Assembly (NCBI RefSeq): GCF_900091625.1
Contig: NZ_FMIC01000002.1
Coordinates: 4,526,001 to 4,590,000, forward strand
Length of the DNA stretch: 64,000 bases
Reading direction: 5' to 3'
Source: Micromonospora peucetia
GTDB taxonomy: Bacteria > Actinomycetota > Actinomycetes > Mycobacteriales > Micromonosporaceae
A model generated the notes under the pieces. It saw only the letters and a list, made by a program, of their open reading frames with translations, did no database searches and had not been told where the DNA came from. Positions 27,578 through 36,247 of this stretch are shown here, piece after piece. Position 1 is the first letter of the stretch, and each line of letters opens with the position of its first letter. The position numbers and the translations under genes were made by a program.

Positions 27578-29734
27578 ATGACGGTGAGTCAGGAAGCCGA
27601 CCGCGTCCTGAGCGGCACGCGGACCGCGTATCGCACCTGCCCGCTCTGTGAGGCCGTGTGCGGACTGCGCCTGACCCTGGACGGCGATCGCGTCACCTCG
27701 GTGACCGGCGACCCGGACGACCCGTTCTCCCGGGGCTACATGTGCCCGAAGGGCGCCAGCCTGGGCCGGCTCGACGAGGACCCGGACCGGCTCACGGGTC
27801 CGATGGTGCGCGACGGCGAGTCCTGGCGCCCGGCCGGCTGGGACGAGGCGTTCGCGATCGTGGCGCGCGGCCTGGAGGGGGTGATCGCCGCGCACGGGCG
27901 GGAGGCGCTGGCGTTCTTCTACGGCAACCCGACGTTCCACACCATGGCCGGCGTCCTCTACCGGGGACCGCTGGCCATGGCGCTGGGCACCCGCAACGTG
28001 TTCTCGGCGAGCACCATCGACCAGATGCCCAAGCACGTGGCGTCCGGGCTGATGACCGGCGACCCCTGGGCGGTGGCGGTGCCCGACCTCGACCGCACCG
28101 ACCACCTGCTCATCATCGGCGCCAACCCGGCGGTGTCCAACGGCTCGCTCTGCGCCGCGCCGGACTTCGTCGGACGGATGCGGCGGATCCGTGAGCGCGG
28201 CGGCCGGATCGTGGTGATCGACCCGCGGCGCACGCGGACCGCCGAACTGGCTGACGAGCACGTCTTCGTCCGGCCGGGCAGTGACCCGGCGCTGCTGTTC
28301 GCGATGGTGCACACGCTGCTGGCCGAGGACCGGGTCACGATCCGCGTGCCGGTCGCCGGGCTGGACCGGCTGCGGGAGCTGGCCGAGCCGTTCACCCCGG
28401 AGGCGGTCGCGCCGTTCTGCGGTGTCGAGCCGGCGACGATCCGGCGGCTCGCCCGTGAGCTGGCCTCGGCGCGGACCGCGGCCGTCTACGCCCGGATCGG
28501 CACCTGCACCGCGGAGTTCGGCACGCTCGCGCAGTGGCTGGTCGACGTGCTCAACGTGCTGGCCGGCAACTTCGACCGGGCCGGCGGGGTGATGTACGCC
28601 AAGCCGGCCACCGCCGAGGTGCACAAGAGCCCCGAGCCGTACGTCGGTGGCCGCTGGACCAGCCGGGTGAAGGGCTTCCCCGAGACACTCGGCGAGTTCC
28701 CGGCGGCGACGATGGTGGACGAGATCGCCGAGCCCGGCCCCGGCCAGATCAAGGCACTGGTCATCGTGGCCGGCAACCCAGTTCTGTCCACTCCGGACGG
28801 TGGCCGCCTCGACGAAGCGTTGGCAGGCCTCGATTTCATGGTGGCGGTCGACCCTTACCTGAACGAGACCACTCGTCACGCCGACGTGATCCTGCCGCCG
28901 CCGCGCATCCTGCAGATGCCGCATTACGACTTCCTCATCTCCACCATCCAGGTACGCAACTACTCGCGCTACTCGCCGGCGGTGCTGCCGTTGGAGCCCG
29001 GGCAGCGCAGCGAGGCCGAGATCATGGAGCGGCTCACGCTGATCGCGATGGGGGCGGGCCCCGAGGCGGATCCGTCCGGGCTGCCGTCGCAGATGCTGTC
29101 GATGTTCCCGGGCCTGGAGCCGGACCAGCTCGACGGCGACGACGGCCCGGATCGGCTGCTCGACGCGATGCTGCGTTTCGGCCCGTACGGGCTGAGCCTT
29201 GCCCAGCTGCGCGAACACCCGAACGGCCTCGACCTGGGCCCGCTCGAACCGCGGCTGCCGGAGATTCTGAAGACCCCGTCCGGCCTGGTCGAGCTGGCCC
29301 CGGAACCGCTCGCCGAGGACACCGGCCGGCTGCGTGCCGCGATGAGTCGGCCGCCCGCTCCGATGGTCCTGATCGGGCGCCGCCACCTGCGCTCGAACAA
29401 CAGTTGGATGCACAACGTGCCCCGGCTGATCGGCGGCACGAACCGGTGCACGCTGCAGATCCATCCGGCCGACGTGGAGCGGCTGGGGCTCGGCGACCGG
29501 GCGCGGATCAGCTCCGCCTCCGGCGACCTGGTGGTCGAGCTGGAACCGACCGATACGATCATGCCGGGAGTGGTCAGCCTGCCGCACGGCTGGGGCCACC
29601 GTCGTACCGGGCAGAAGGTGGCTGCCGGTGATGCCGGGGTGAATGTAAATGAATTGACCGGCGGCGTCGTGGACGTGCCATCCGGAAACGCGGTGTTCAA
29701 TGGCGTTCCGGTGGCTGTTGAACCGCACAATTGA
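27578..29734 (+). CDS. Molybdopterin oxidoreductase (DMSO-reductase family), 4Fe-4S type
   Basis: A 718-residue protein starting at an ATG after AAGGAGGG. The N-terminal iron-sulfur site is C21-x2-C24-x3-C28 plus Cys56 (YRTCPLCEAVCGL, GYMCPKG), as in formate dehydrogenases and NapA-type enzymes. It then has AFFYGNPTFHTM, IIGANPAVSNGSL, VVIDPRRTRTAELAD, the MoCo-binding NPVLSTPDGG and ETTRHADVILP, and a C-terminal molydopterin dinucleotide-binding domain (RSNNSWMHNVPRL, LPHGWGHRR). No twin-arginine signal, so cytoplasmic. Electron partners and MoCo genes are not nearby. It is unusual inside a natural-product block, and its place between PCP/oxygenase and hydroxylase genes on the same strand suggests a role in it. 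Substrate unknown. Confidence 0.9.
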   Translation: MTVSQEADRVLSGTRTAYRTCPLCEAVCGLRLTLDGDRVTSVTGDPDDPFSRGYMCPKGASLGRLDEDPDRLTGPMVRDGESWRPAGWDEAFAIVARGLEGVIAAHGREALAFFYGNPTFHTMAGVLYRGPLAMALGTRNVFSASTIDQMPKHVASGLMTGDPWAVAVPDLDRTDHLLIIGANPAVSNGSLCAAPDFVGRMRRIRERGGRIVVIDPRRTRTAELADEHVFVRPGSDPALLFAMVHTLLAEDRVTIRVPVAGLDRLRELAEPFTPEAVAPFCGVEPATIRRLARELASARTAAVYARIGTCTAEFGTLAQWLVDVLNVLAGNFDRAGGVMYAKPATAEVHKSPEPYVGGRWTSRVKGFPETLGEFPAATMVDEIAEPGPGQIKALVIVAGNPVLSTPDGGRLDEALAGLDFMVAVDPYLNETTRHADVILPPPRILQMPHYDFLISTIQVRNYSRYSPAVLPLEPGQRSEAEIMERLTLIAMGAGPEADPSGLPSQMLSMFPGLEPDQLDGDDGPDRLLDAMLRFGPYGLSLAQLREHPNGLDLGPLEPRLPEILKTPSGLVELAPEPLAEDTGRLRAAMSRPPAPMVLIGRRHLRSNNSWMHNVPRLIGGTNRCTLQIHPADVERLGLGDRARISSASGDLVVELEPTDTIMPGVVSLPHGWGHRRTGQKVAAGDAGVNVNELTGGVVDVPSGNAVFNGVPVAVEPHN

Positions 29735-29746
29735 GCACGCTCGAAG

Positions 29747-29833
29747 AACTGGAACGGCGGCTGGGGCGGCCCGGTGATCCGGGCCCGCGCCGGCCGCCCG
29801 GCCACGGTGACCTTCCGTAACGCGCCTCGGTGA
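29747..29833 (+). pseudogene. Possible multicopper-oxidase N-terminal fragment
   Basis: A 28-codon piece reads GGPVIRARAGRPATVTFRN and then hits a stop. The pattern G-P-x-I-R-x-R-x-G and T-V-T-F-x-N is the first cupredoxin strand pair of multicopper oxidases. Nothing else of such a protein is visible in the 29735-30050 gap. It may be a tiny relic or chance resemblance. Confidence 0.25.
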
Positions 29834-30050
29834 TGGTCAGCGACGCGGACATGAGGCCGATTCTGCGGTTCGACGTGGGCTTTCACGGCCGTCGGCACCA
29901 GCAAGGTGCCGCCGAGGCTGCGCGCGCGTCCCTCGCTGCCTCTCTGGCCCAGAGGGAGATCGTGCCCTGAACCGGCCGGTTGCCGGGGGCGTGCGTCGCT
30001 GAGCATCGGAGGAGATGCTGTGCCGGTCGCACCGGTGTGAGGCTGTCGGC

Positions 30051-30236
30051 ATGACCGACATTTCGACCGTGGTCGATCCGGGTACCACGCCACCCACACC
30101 CCTTTCCGTCCCGGCCGAGCCGACCGAACGAGCCCGGGCCCTGACGCCCGGGGTCGTCGCCCGGCAGCGTGAGATCGGGAGCATGATGGTCCCGCGCCGG
30201 TATACCGGGCCGCGCGTCGGCGGAGCGAAGCGGTGA
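30051..30236 (+). CDS. Small protein translationally coupled to the HpaB-type hydroxylase
   Basis: A 61-residue frame starting [20 protein letters not shown] and ending in a basic, glycine-rich tail. GAGG lies nine bases before the ATG. Its TGA overlaps the GTG start of the hydroxylase by four bases (GTGA), typical of coupled translation, which is the main reason to believe it is real. The first half is Pro/Thr-rich and probably disordered. I do not recognise a family; it could be only a leader that sets hydroxylase translation. Confidence 0.5.
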   Translation: MTDISTVVDPGTTPPTPLSVPAEPTERARALTPGVVARQREIGSMMVPRRYTGPRVGGAKR

Positions 30237-31735
30237 CCCGCCCGCTGACCGGCGAGGAGTACGTCGAGAGCCTGCGCGACGACCGTGCGGTGTTTCTCAA
30301 CGGTGAGCGGGTCAAGGACGTCACCACCCACCCGGCTTTCCGCAACCCGGTGCGGATGACCGCCCGGCTCTACGACGCGCTGCACGATCCGGCCAACCGC
30401 GAGGTGCTGACCGCGCCCACCGACACCGGCTCGGGCGGCTTCACGCATCCGTTCTATCGCACCCCGCACACGGTCGAGGACATGGTCGCCGATCAGCGGG
30501 CGATCGCGGCCTGGGCGCGGATGAGCTACGGCTGGATGGGCCGCAGCCCCGATTACAAGGCGTCGTTCCTCGGTACGCTCGGGGCCAACGCCGACTTCTA
30601 CGCGCCGTACAGCGACAACGCCGAGCGTTGGTACCGCGAGTCGCAGGAGAAGGTCCTCTTCTGGAACCACGCGATCGTGCACCCGCCGGTGGACCGCAAC
30701 CGGGCGCCGGACGAGGTGGCCGACGTCTACATCCGGGTCGAACGGGAGACGGACGCGGGGCTGATCGTCAGCGGCGCCAAGGTGGTCGCCACCGGATCGG
30801 CGCTGAGCCACTACAACTTCATCGCGCACTTCGGCCTGCCGATCCGCAAGAAGGAGTTCGCGCTGATCGCCACCGTGCCGATGGGCGCCGCCGGCGTGAA
30901 GCTGATCTGCCGCCCGTCGTACAGCGCGACCGCGGCCGCCGTCGGCACGCCGTTCGACTACCCGCTGTCGTCCCGGCTCGACGAGAACGACACCATCCTG
31001 GTGCTGGACAAGGTGCTGGTGCCGTGGGAGAACGTGTTCGTCTACGGCAACCTCGGCAAGGTGCAGATGTTCGCCAGCCAGTCCGGTTTCGCCGAGCGGT
31101 TCACCTTCCACGGCTGCACCCGGCTCGCGGTCAAGCTGGAGTTCCTCGCCGGCCTGCTGGCCAAGGCCCTGGAGCTGACCGGGACCAAGGACTTCCGCGG
31201 GGTGCAGAGCCGGCTCGGCGAGGTGCTCGCGTGGCGCAATCTGTTCTGGGGGCTCTCCGACGCCGCCGCCCGCAACCCCGTGCAGTGGAAGAACGGCGCG
31301 CTGCTGCCCAACCCGCAGTACGGCATGGCGTACCGCTGGTTCATGCAGATCGGCTACCCGCGGGTCAAGGAGATCATCCAGCAGGACGTGGCCAGCGGGC
31401 TCATCTACGTGAACTCCAGTGCCGAGGACTTCCACAACCCGGAGATCCGGCCGTACCTCGATCGGTATCTGCGCGGGTCGGACGGCTCCGACGCCGAGCA
31501 GCGGGTCAAGGTGATGAAGCTGCTCTGGGACGCGACCGGCACCGAGTTCGGCGGCCGGCACGAGCTGTACGAACGCAACTATGCCGGCAACCACGAGAAC
31601 ACCCGCGTCGAGCTGCTGCACGCGCAGACCGCGTCCGGGCTGCTCGACGGCTACAAGGCGTTCGCCGAGCAGTGCCTTGCCGAGTACGACCTGGACGGCT
31701 GGACGGCCCCCGACCTGTGGGCCCCGGAACGCTGA
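30233..31735 (+). CDS. HpaB-type FADH2-dependent aromatic hydroxylase, SgcC-like
   Basis: A 500-residue member of the 4-hydroxyphenylacetate 3-hydroxylase family. It begins [20 protein letters not shown], then [48 protein letters not shown] and [11 protein letters not shown], all standard HpaB landmarks for FADH2 and phenol binding. In C-1027, SgcC of this family ortho-hydroxylates the carrier-bound beta-tyrosine to a catechol; the same reaction is likely here. A partner flavin reductase is required and none is visible in the window. The GTG start overlaps the upstream small gene. The adenylation gene follows after 142 bases. Confidence 0.92.
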   Translation: MTRPLTGEEYVESLRDDRAVFLNGERVKDVTTHPAFRNPVRMTARLYDALHDPANREVLTAPTDTGSGGFTHPFYRTPHTVEDMVADQRAIAAWARMSYGWMGRSPDYKASFLGTLGANADFYAPYSDNAERWYRESQEKVLFWNHAIVHPPVDRNRAPDEVADVYIRVERETDAGLIVSGAKVVATGSALSHYNFIAHFGLPIRKKEFALIATVPMGAAGVKLICRPSYSATAAAVGTPFDYPLSSRLDENDTILVLDKVLVPWENVFVYGNLGKVQMFASQSGFAERFTFHGCTRLAVKLEFLAGLLAKALELTGTKDFRGVQSRLGEVLAWRNLFWGLSDAAARNPVQWKNGALLPNPQYGMAYRWFMQIGYPRVKEIIQQDVASGLIYVNSSAEDFHNPEIRPYLDRYLRGSDGSDAEQRVKVMKLLWDATGTEFGGRHELYERNYAGNHENTRVELLHAQTASGLLDGYKAFAEQCLAEYDLDGWTAPDLWAPER

Positions 31736-31877
31736 AGCCCCGCCGTCACCCGAAGGCATCGGCACGCCGGCCCCGTCGTGGACGAACGGCGCGTCGAAGA
31801 ACCTCGCATCGTGCTCTCTTGCGCCAACGGGCACGCGCGGAGCAGACCCGAATCCAGATCGGACGGAGACTCACGCC

Positions 31878-33338
31878 ATGACTGCGGAGGTGGTACACCG
31901 TCTCATCCGGCAGCGCGCCCCCGAGGGAGTCGCTCTCCGGTGGGAATCCGAGGAATTCACTCTGCGGGACCTGCGCGTACGTGCGGCTCGGATCGCCGGC
32001 GCGCTCGTCGGTCTGGCCCGTCGCCCGGTCGCCGTACGGGTGCCACCCGGCCCGGACCGCTACGCGGCGCTGCTCGGCGTGCTGAGTGCCGGCGCCCACG
32101 TGGTCTGGTTCGGCACCGGGGCGGCCGGCGAGCGCGGCCGGATGATCCTGGACGACGTGCGCCCGGCCACCGTGCTCACCGCCGGCGCCCCGGACGACCT
32201 CGTCACCTGGTACGCCGCGCACACCGGCATCACACCCGTGGACGTGACGGACCTGCCCGAGGCGTCCACGCCGGATCCGGACGTACGGCCGGACGACTGG
32301 GCCTACCTCGCGCACACGTCCGGGTCCACCGGACGGCCCAAGGGCGTGCCGCAGACCCACGCGGCGCTGGCCCAGTTCAGCCTCTGGTTCGCCTCGGCCT
32401 TCGGGCTCGCCCCGGGCGTACGGGTGGCGCAGTGGGTGCACCCCGAGCATGATCCGGCGATCTGCGAGACGTTTGCCGCCCTGGTGTCCGGGGCGACGCT
32501 GTGTCCCGTACCGGAGAAGGCCCGCGTTCACCCCAGCCGGATGCTCGACTGGCTCGGCGCCGAACGCGTCGACGTGTTCCAGACCGTGCCGAGCTTCGCG
32601 CGTGAGCTGGCCCGGGCGAGCGGCCCGCGACCGTTGCCGCTGCGACGGCTGGTGTTGATGGGCGAGGCGGTCCCGCCCGATCTCGTGGCAGCACTGCACA
32701 GCACGTCCCCGGAGATCGAGCTGTACAACCTCTACGGCCCCACCGAGACGGTGGCGGCGACCTGGCACCACATCCCGCGGGGCGGGCCCCGGGTGGTCCC
32801 GATCGGCCGGGCCATCCCCGGGCGCGAGGTGCTGTTGCTCGACGACGCGGACACTGAGGCGGACGAGGGGGAGATGGTGGTGCTGAGCCGGTACGTCACT
32901 CCGGGCTATCTGGGTAGCGGGCGCGACCATCCCGCGTTCCGTCCGGTCGCCGGGCGTGGTCCCGGTCCGTGGTACCGCACCGGGGATCTGGGCCGGCGGC
33001 GGCCGGACGGGCTGCTGGAGTTCCGCGGCCGCCGCGACCAGCAGGTGAAGATCCAGGGCCACCGGATCGAGCTCGCCGAGATCGAGGCCGTGCTCGGCGC
33101 GCACCCGTCGGTGGCCGAGTGCGCCGTGCTGGCCGTTCCCACCGACGACGGCATCGTCACGTCGCTGGTGGCCTACGTGGTGTCGCACGAGGACGACCCG
33201 CCGCAGAAGCAGTGGCGGGCGCACGTGCGGCAGCGGTTCGGCGACGTGCTGCTGCCACTGCGGTTCCGGATCGTGCCGTACGCGCTGCCGCGCACCGCGA
33301 CCGGCAAGGTCGACGGTCGGCGGCTGAGGGGTGTCTGA
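31878..33338 (+). CDS. Free-standing adenylation enzyme for a beta-amino acid, SgcC1-like
   Basis: A 486-residue NRPS-type adenylation enzyme without carrier domain. Core motifs are [16 protein letters not shown] (A3), LYNLYGPTETVA (A5), WYRTGDLGRR (A7), GRRDQQVKIQGHRIEL (A8) and the catalytic Lys in TATGKVDGRRL (A10). Aligned by eye to GrsA the specificity residues read D-P-C-Q-V-M-L-A-A-K. The A4 segment EHDPAICETF is unlike normal alpha-amino acid domains. With the neighbouring aminomutase and free PCP, activation of beta-tyrosine and loading onto the PCP at 26167 is the natural reading. A bidirectional pair of terminators follows. Confidence 0.88.
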   Translation: MTAEVVHRLIRQRAPEGVALRWESEEFTLRDLRVRAARIAGALVGLARRPVAVRVPPGPDRYAALLGVLSAGAHVVWFGTGAAGERGRMILDDVRPATVLTAGAPDDLVTWYAAHTGITPVDVTDLPEASTPDPDVRPDDWAYLAHTSGSTGRPKGVPQTHAALAQFSLWFASAFGLAPGVRVAQWVHPEHDPAICETFAALVSGATLCPVPEKARVHPSRMLDWLGAERVDVFQTVPSFARELARASGPRPLPLRRLVLMGEAVPPDLVAALHSTSPEIELYNLYGPTETVAATWHHIPRGGPRVVPIGRAIPGREVLLLDDADTEADEGEMVVLSRYVTPGYLGSGRDHPAFRPVAGRGPGPWYRTGDLGRRRPDGLLEFRGRRDQQVKIQGHRIELAEIEAVLGAHPSVAECAVLAVPTDDGIVTSLVAYVVSHEDDPPQKQWRAHVRQRFGDVLLPLRFRIVPYALPRTATGKVDGRRLRGV

Positions 33339-33375
33339 GAGGTTGCCCGGCGGCATCGAGGAGGAGGATCGAACA

Positions 33376-33408
33376 ACGTGCCCCCGCCGACGGCGGGGGC
33401 ACGTTTTC
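33376..33408 (+). terminator. Terminator of the adenylation gene
   Basis: A perfect 13-bp stem (arms 33376-33388 and 33392-33404) with a three-base loop, followed by TTTT. This is the most canonical intrinsic terminator in the window and closes the plus-strand beta-tyrosine row. Confidence 0.9.
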
Positions 33409-33430
33409 GCGTCACCACAGTGAACAACCG

Positions 33431-33480
33431 AAAAAGCGACCGGGCCCGCCGTGCGGGGGGATGCACGATGGACCCGGTCG
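33431..33480 (-). terminator. Terminator of the convergent FAD monooxygenase
   Basis: Arms CGACCGGG (33437-33444) and CCCGGTCG (33473-33480) form a stem interrupted by a longer loop; on the minus strand it is followed by CTTTTT. It lies 14 bases after the stop of the minus-strand gene. Confidence 0.7.
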
Positions 33481-33493
33481 AGACCGGCGAGGC

Positions 33494-34870
33494 TCAGCTC
33501 GACCGGGTGAGGGCCGGCTGACGCGGCCGGCCGGCGGAGGATGTCCGGGCGAAAGCGCCACGCAGCACACGCCACAGCGTCGCGGGACGCATCAGCGCCT
33601 GCGGGGTGTCGACCATGCCCGCGGCCCGCAGGTACGCCGTGGTGACCTTCGGGTCCCGGGTCGCCGCCACCTGCACGAGCCGCAGATAGCGCTGCACCAT
33701 GCGCATCTTGAGGGAACGGTGGCCGGGCACGTCCGGGAAGATCAGGTCGACCGTCGTGGTCATCTCCCACGGTGCGTCGATGCAGTCGCGAGCCAGGTCC
33801 CGGAAGTACGCTGCCGGGTCGGGCTCGCCGTGCGGGCTCAGGTGCCGGCGGAGCGTCAGAGCGGCCACCGCGGCCACCGTCATGCCCTGGGCGTACACCG
33901 GGTTGAAGCTGGTGACCGCGTCGCCGGTGACCAGCAGGCCGGCCGGCAACCGGGTCATCCGCTCGTACCGCCGGCGCAGCGTGACCGGGTAGTGGAAGGG
34001 AACGGGCTCGTCGATCGGGCGGGCCGATTTCAGGGCGTCGGCGATGTCCGGGATGGCCAGCGATCGGATGAAGTCGTAGAAGCCCTCCTGGTCGGTCGGC
34101 GGGTGGTCGCCGAGCAGCCCGTACGTGGTGAGCTCCACCTTGCCGTGGTCGGTCTGGGTGAAGATCGCGCCGCGTGGTGAGGCGGGGAACGCCACCGGGA
34201 TGATGGCCAGGTCGCCGTGCCACGGGTCGTCGTCCAGCTCGTAGTGCTGCGTCACGTACCCAAGGTCGATCTTGATGCGATCCTCGGGAACCCGCTCGTA
34301 GCCGAACCGCTCCAGCATTGCCGGGGTCCGCGAGCCGCGCCCGGTGGCGTCGACGACCACGTCGGCCTCGATCAGCACGTCCCGGTCGTTGTCCAGGTCG
34401 CGCAGCCGGGCGCCGGTGATCCGAGAGCGGTCCGGCGAGGCTTCCAGCCCGGCGATGTCGTGGCGCTCGACGAACCGCACGCGGGGCAGCTGCTCGACGC
34501 GCTCCCGGAGGTGGCGTTCCATCAGCGGCGCCGTGGCCGGCACCGCGATGTAGCCGATGTCCTCGCGGACCAGCGGCCGGCCGTTGAAGTACCAGCGGCA
34601 CGAGCCGGCATAGTCGCCGGTCGGGCAGCCGTCGGCGATGAGCCCGTCGATGAAGCCGGGGAACAGCTCCTCAGTCACCTGCAGGCCGCGGACGTGCATG
34701 GCGTTGATGTGCTTGCCCTGTGGGCGGCCGCGGCGCGGTCCGTGCTCACCGACCAGCTTGTCCCGATCTACGATCAGGACCTCGTCGTACTGCTCGGTCA
34801 GTACTCGCGCGGCGAACAGGCCGGCGTAACTGCCGCCGAGCACCAGCGCCCGGCGTGGCTTTTTCCCCAT
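33494..34870 (-). CDS. FAD-dependent monooxygenase (PHBH/epoxidase-like)
   Basis: A 458-residue flavoprotein. The N-terminal dinucleotide site is ALVLGGSYAGLFAARVL followed by DEVLIVDRD. DVVVDATGRGSRTP is the DG-like second motif, and LLVTGDAVTSFNPVYAQGMT is the GD motif with the substrate-pocket proline. This pattern fits single-component aromatic hydroxylases and epoxidases that take electrons from NAD(P)H. I place the start at the ATG at 34870; a GTG at 34882 overlaps the GAGAGAGGG ribosome site. It is not a tryptophan-type halogenase: the WxWxIP motif is absent. It converges on the adenylation gene and may act on the same product. C-terminal 90 residues are basic and unassigned. Confidence 0.87.
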   Translation of the reverse strand: MGKKPRRALVLGGSYAGLFAARVLTEQYDEVLIVDRDKLVGEHGPRRGRPQGKHINAMHVRGLQVTEELFPGFIDGLIADGCPTGDYAGSCRWYFNGRPLVREDIGYIAVPATAPLMERHLRERVEQLPRVRFVERHDIAGLEASPDRSRITGARLRDLDNDRDVLIEADVVVDATGRGSRTPAMLERFGYERVPEDRIKIDLGYVTQHYELDDDPWHGDLAIIPVAFPASPRGAIFTQTDHGKVELTTYGLLGDHPPTDQEGFYDFIRSLAIPDIADALKSARPIDEPVPFHYPVTLRRRYERMTRLPAGLLVTGDAVTSFNPVYAQGMTVAAVAALTLRRHLSPHGEPDPAAYFRDLARDCIDAPWEMTTTVDLIFPDVPGHRSLKMRMVQRYLRLVQVAATRDPKVTTAYLRAAGMVDTPQALMRPATLWRVLRGAFARTSSAGRPRQPALTRSS

Positions 34871-35141
34871 CGGTGGGTCCACCCTCTCTCTGTGCTACTC
34901 GGCTGCGGCTGCCGTTGTTGGAATGAGCGTGGCAGTCAGGCGGCCCGGCTCACATCTCCCGGCATGCCCTCATGCTCAGCCAGAAGTTCCCCCACGTTTT
35001 CCCATGGTCTTTCGCGCCGCCGTTCGGGGTCATCTCCGGGCTTGCGACACGACGCTGCGCACGCTTGGAGACGTTGTGCGGGCAGGACTCTGGGCACGAT
35101 GGAGGCACGTTCGCCGTAACCGTCGAGAAAAGAGAGAGCCG

Positions 35142-35564
35142 ATGACTTCGACTACCGCCTCCGCCGAAGTGGACCGCTCCGAGCAGGCCGCCGTCGCCGC
35201 GGTTTCGGTGCGCATGGTCAACGCGTGGCGCGAGCACGACGCCAACGCCTTCGCCGGGTTGTTCGCCGAGGACGGGACGCTGATCCTGCCCGGCGTCTTC
35301 GTTCAGGGACGCGACGCCATCAGGCAGTTCATGGCGAACGCGTACGCCGGCCCGTACCGCGGGACGACGGTCACCGGGACGCCGATCACGATCCGGCCGC
35401 TCGGCCCGGGCGCCGTGGCGCTGCTGACCGAGGGCGGCGTGATCGCCGCAGGCGCCGAGGAGTTGGCGCCGGAAAACGCGATCCGGGCGTCGTGGATCCT
35501 GGTCAAGGAGAACGACAACTGGGTGCTCGCGGTCTACCAGAACTGTCCGCGCGACCGTTCCTGA
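35142..35564 (+). CDS. SgcJ/EcaC-family (SnoaL-like) protein
   Basis: A 140-residue NTF2-fold protein of the TIGR02246/SgcJ-EcaC family. It reads MVNAWREHDANAFAGLFAED, then GTLILPGVFVQGRDAIRQFM and ends with RASWILVKENDNWVLAVYQN. The ATG at 35142 is preceded by AGAGAGAG. The name-giving SgcJ comes from the C-1027 enediyne cluster, so its presence next to SgcC, C1, C2, C4 and C5-like genes strengthens the link to that kind of pathway. The family has diverse roles (hydration, ligand binding); the exact job is unknown. A hairpin follows at once. Confidence 0.88.
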   Translation: MTSTTASAEVDRSEQAAVAAVSVRMVNAWREHDANAFAGLFAEDGTLILPGVFVQGRDAIRQFMANAYAGPYRGTTVTGTPITIRPLGPGAVALLTEGGVIAAGAEELAPENAIRASWILVKENDNWVLAVYQNCPRDRS

Positions 35565-35587
35565 ATTCCCTGTCGGTAAACCGGACT

Positions 35588-35615
35588 CGCCGCCGGTGGT
35601 CCTCCACCGGCGGCG
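35588..35615 (+). terminator. Hairpin terminator after the SgcJ-like gene
   Basis: A perfect 12-bp inverted repeat (arms 35588-35599 and 35604-35615) with loop TCCT, 24 bases after the stop. Confidence 0.85.
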
Positions 35616-35702
35616 TATTCGCCTGCGCTCTGGTGCCTCGTCTTTGAACGTTGATCGGGTAATTCACTGGTTCTGGCGCGACCAGCGTGCCCGACCGAGA
35701 TC

Positions 35703-36116
35703 TCATTCGCGATGAGTTCCCATATCTGCCATGGTGCCGGCCGATGGAGGGTCCACCCGCCGGACGCTGTCGAGCTGATGTCGCAAACGATTCAGGGCCG
35801 ACCGGTCCCACAGCGACCCGTTGAGGTCCTTGGCCACCTGGATGCCCGTTGGTGAACCAGGCGCAGGCACCGACGAGCAGCACTGCGGTGGCGAGCGCCG
35901 AAGCGCATGCGGGGGAGCGCCACGAGGGCGTAGCGGTAACGCGCGAGAGCCGATGGCGCCCGTACACCTTCGCTGATCACCATGCTCGGCCTTCTCGGCC
36001 TGTAGAACCTCGAAACCTGCGGGACCAACATCGGCGACCTCGGCGAGGAACACGGACACCGCGTCCTGGCCGGCCGCCGAGGAAGTGGGCGTAGTCGCGC
36101 CGTAGCGCTGCGGCAT
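35703..36116 (-). pseudogene. Possible frameshifted unknown gene in the 35.6-36.2 kb gap
   Basis: Protein-like pieces occur in all three minus frames in sequence: AAGQDAVSVFLAEVADVGPA near the 5' side, then ALATAVLLVGACAWFTNG (a hydrophobic segment), then IQVAKDLNGSLWDRSALNRL near the 3' side. They could be one decayed membrane-associated protein with two or more frameshifts. I do not recognise a family. Otherwise the 680-base gap holds only the presumed promoter of the GDSL hydrolase near 36200. Confidence 0.25.
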
Positions 36117-36247
36117 GGCGGACGCCGGCGGCGCGGCGGCGGTTGGGGTTGTGAATGCACGCCGATGCGATGGGCCAAATAGGGGTACCTCCGGGCATCG
36201 ATGTACTGCTATTAATCTTCCACGGTCTTTGGACGATGGAGGGGTAG

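Noticed and set aside
33494..34870. FAD-dependent halogenase (SgcC3-like) for beta-tyrosine
   Set aside because: The WxWxIP halogenase motif is absent and the DG/GD motifs fit PHBH-type monooxygenases better.
20432..35564. A full enediyne cluster
   Set aside because: No PKSE, SgcE-type thioesterase or other enediyne cassette gene is present in the window. Only the beta-tyrosine part and an SgcJ-like gene are seen.
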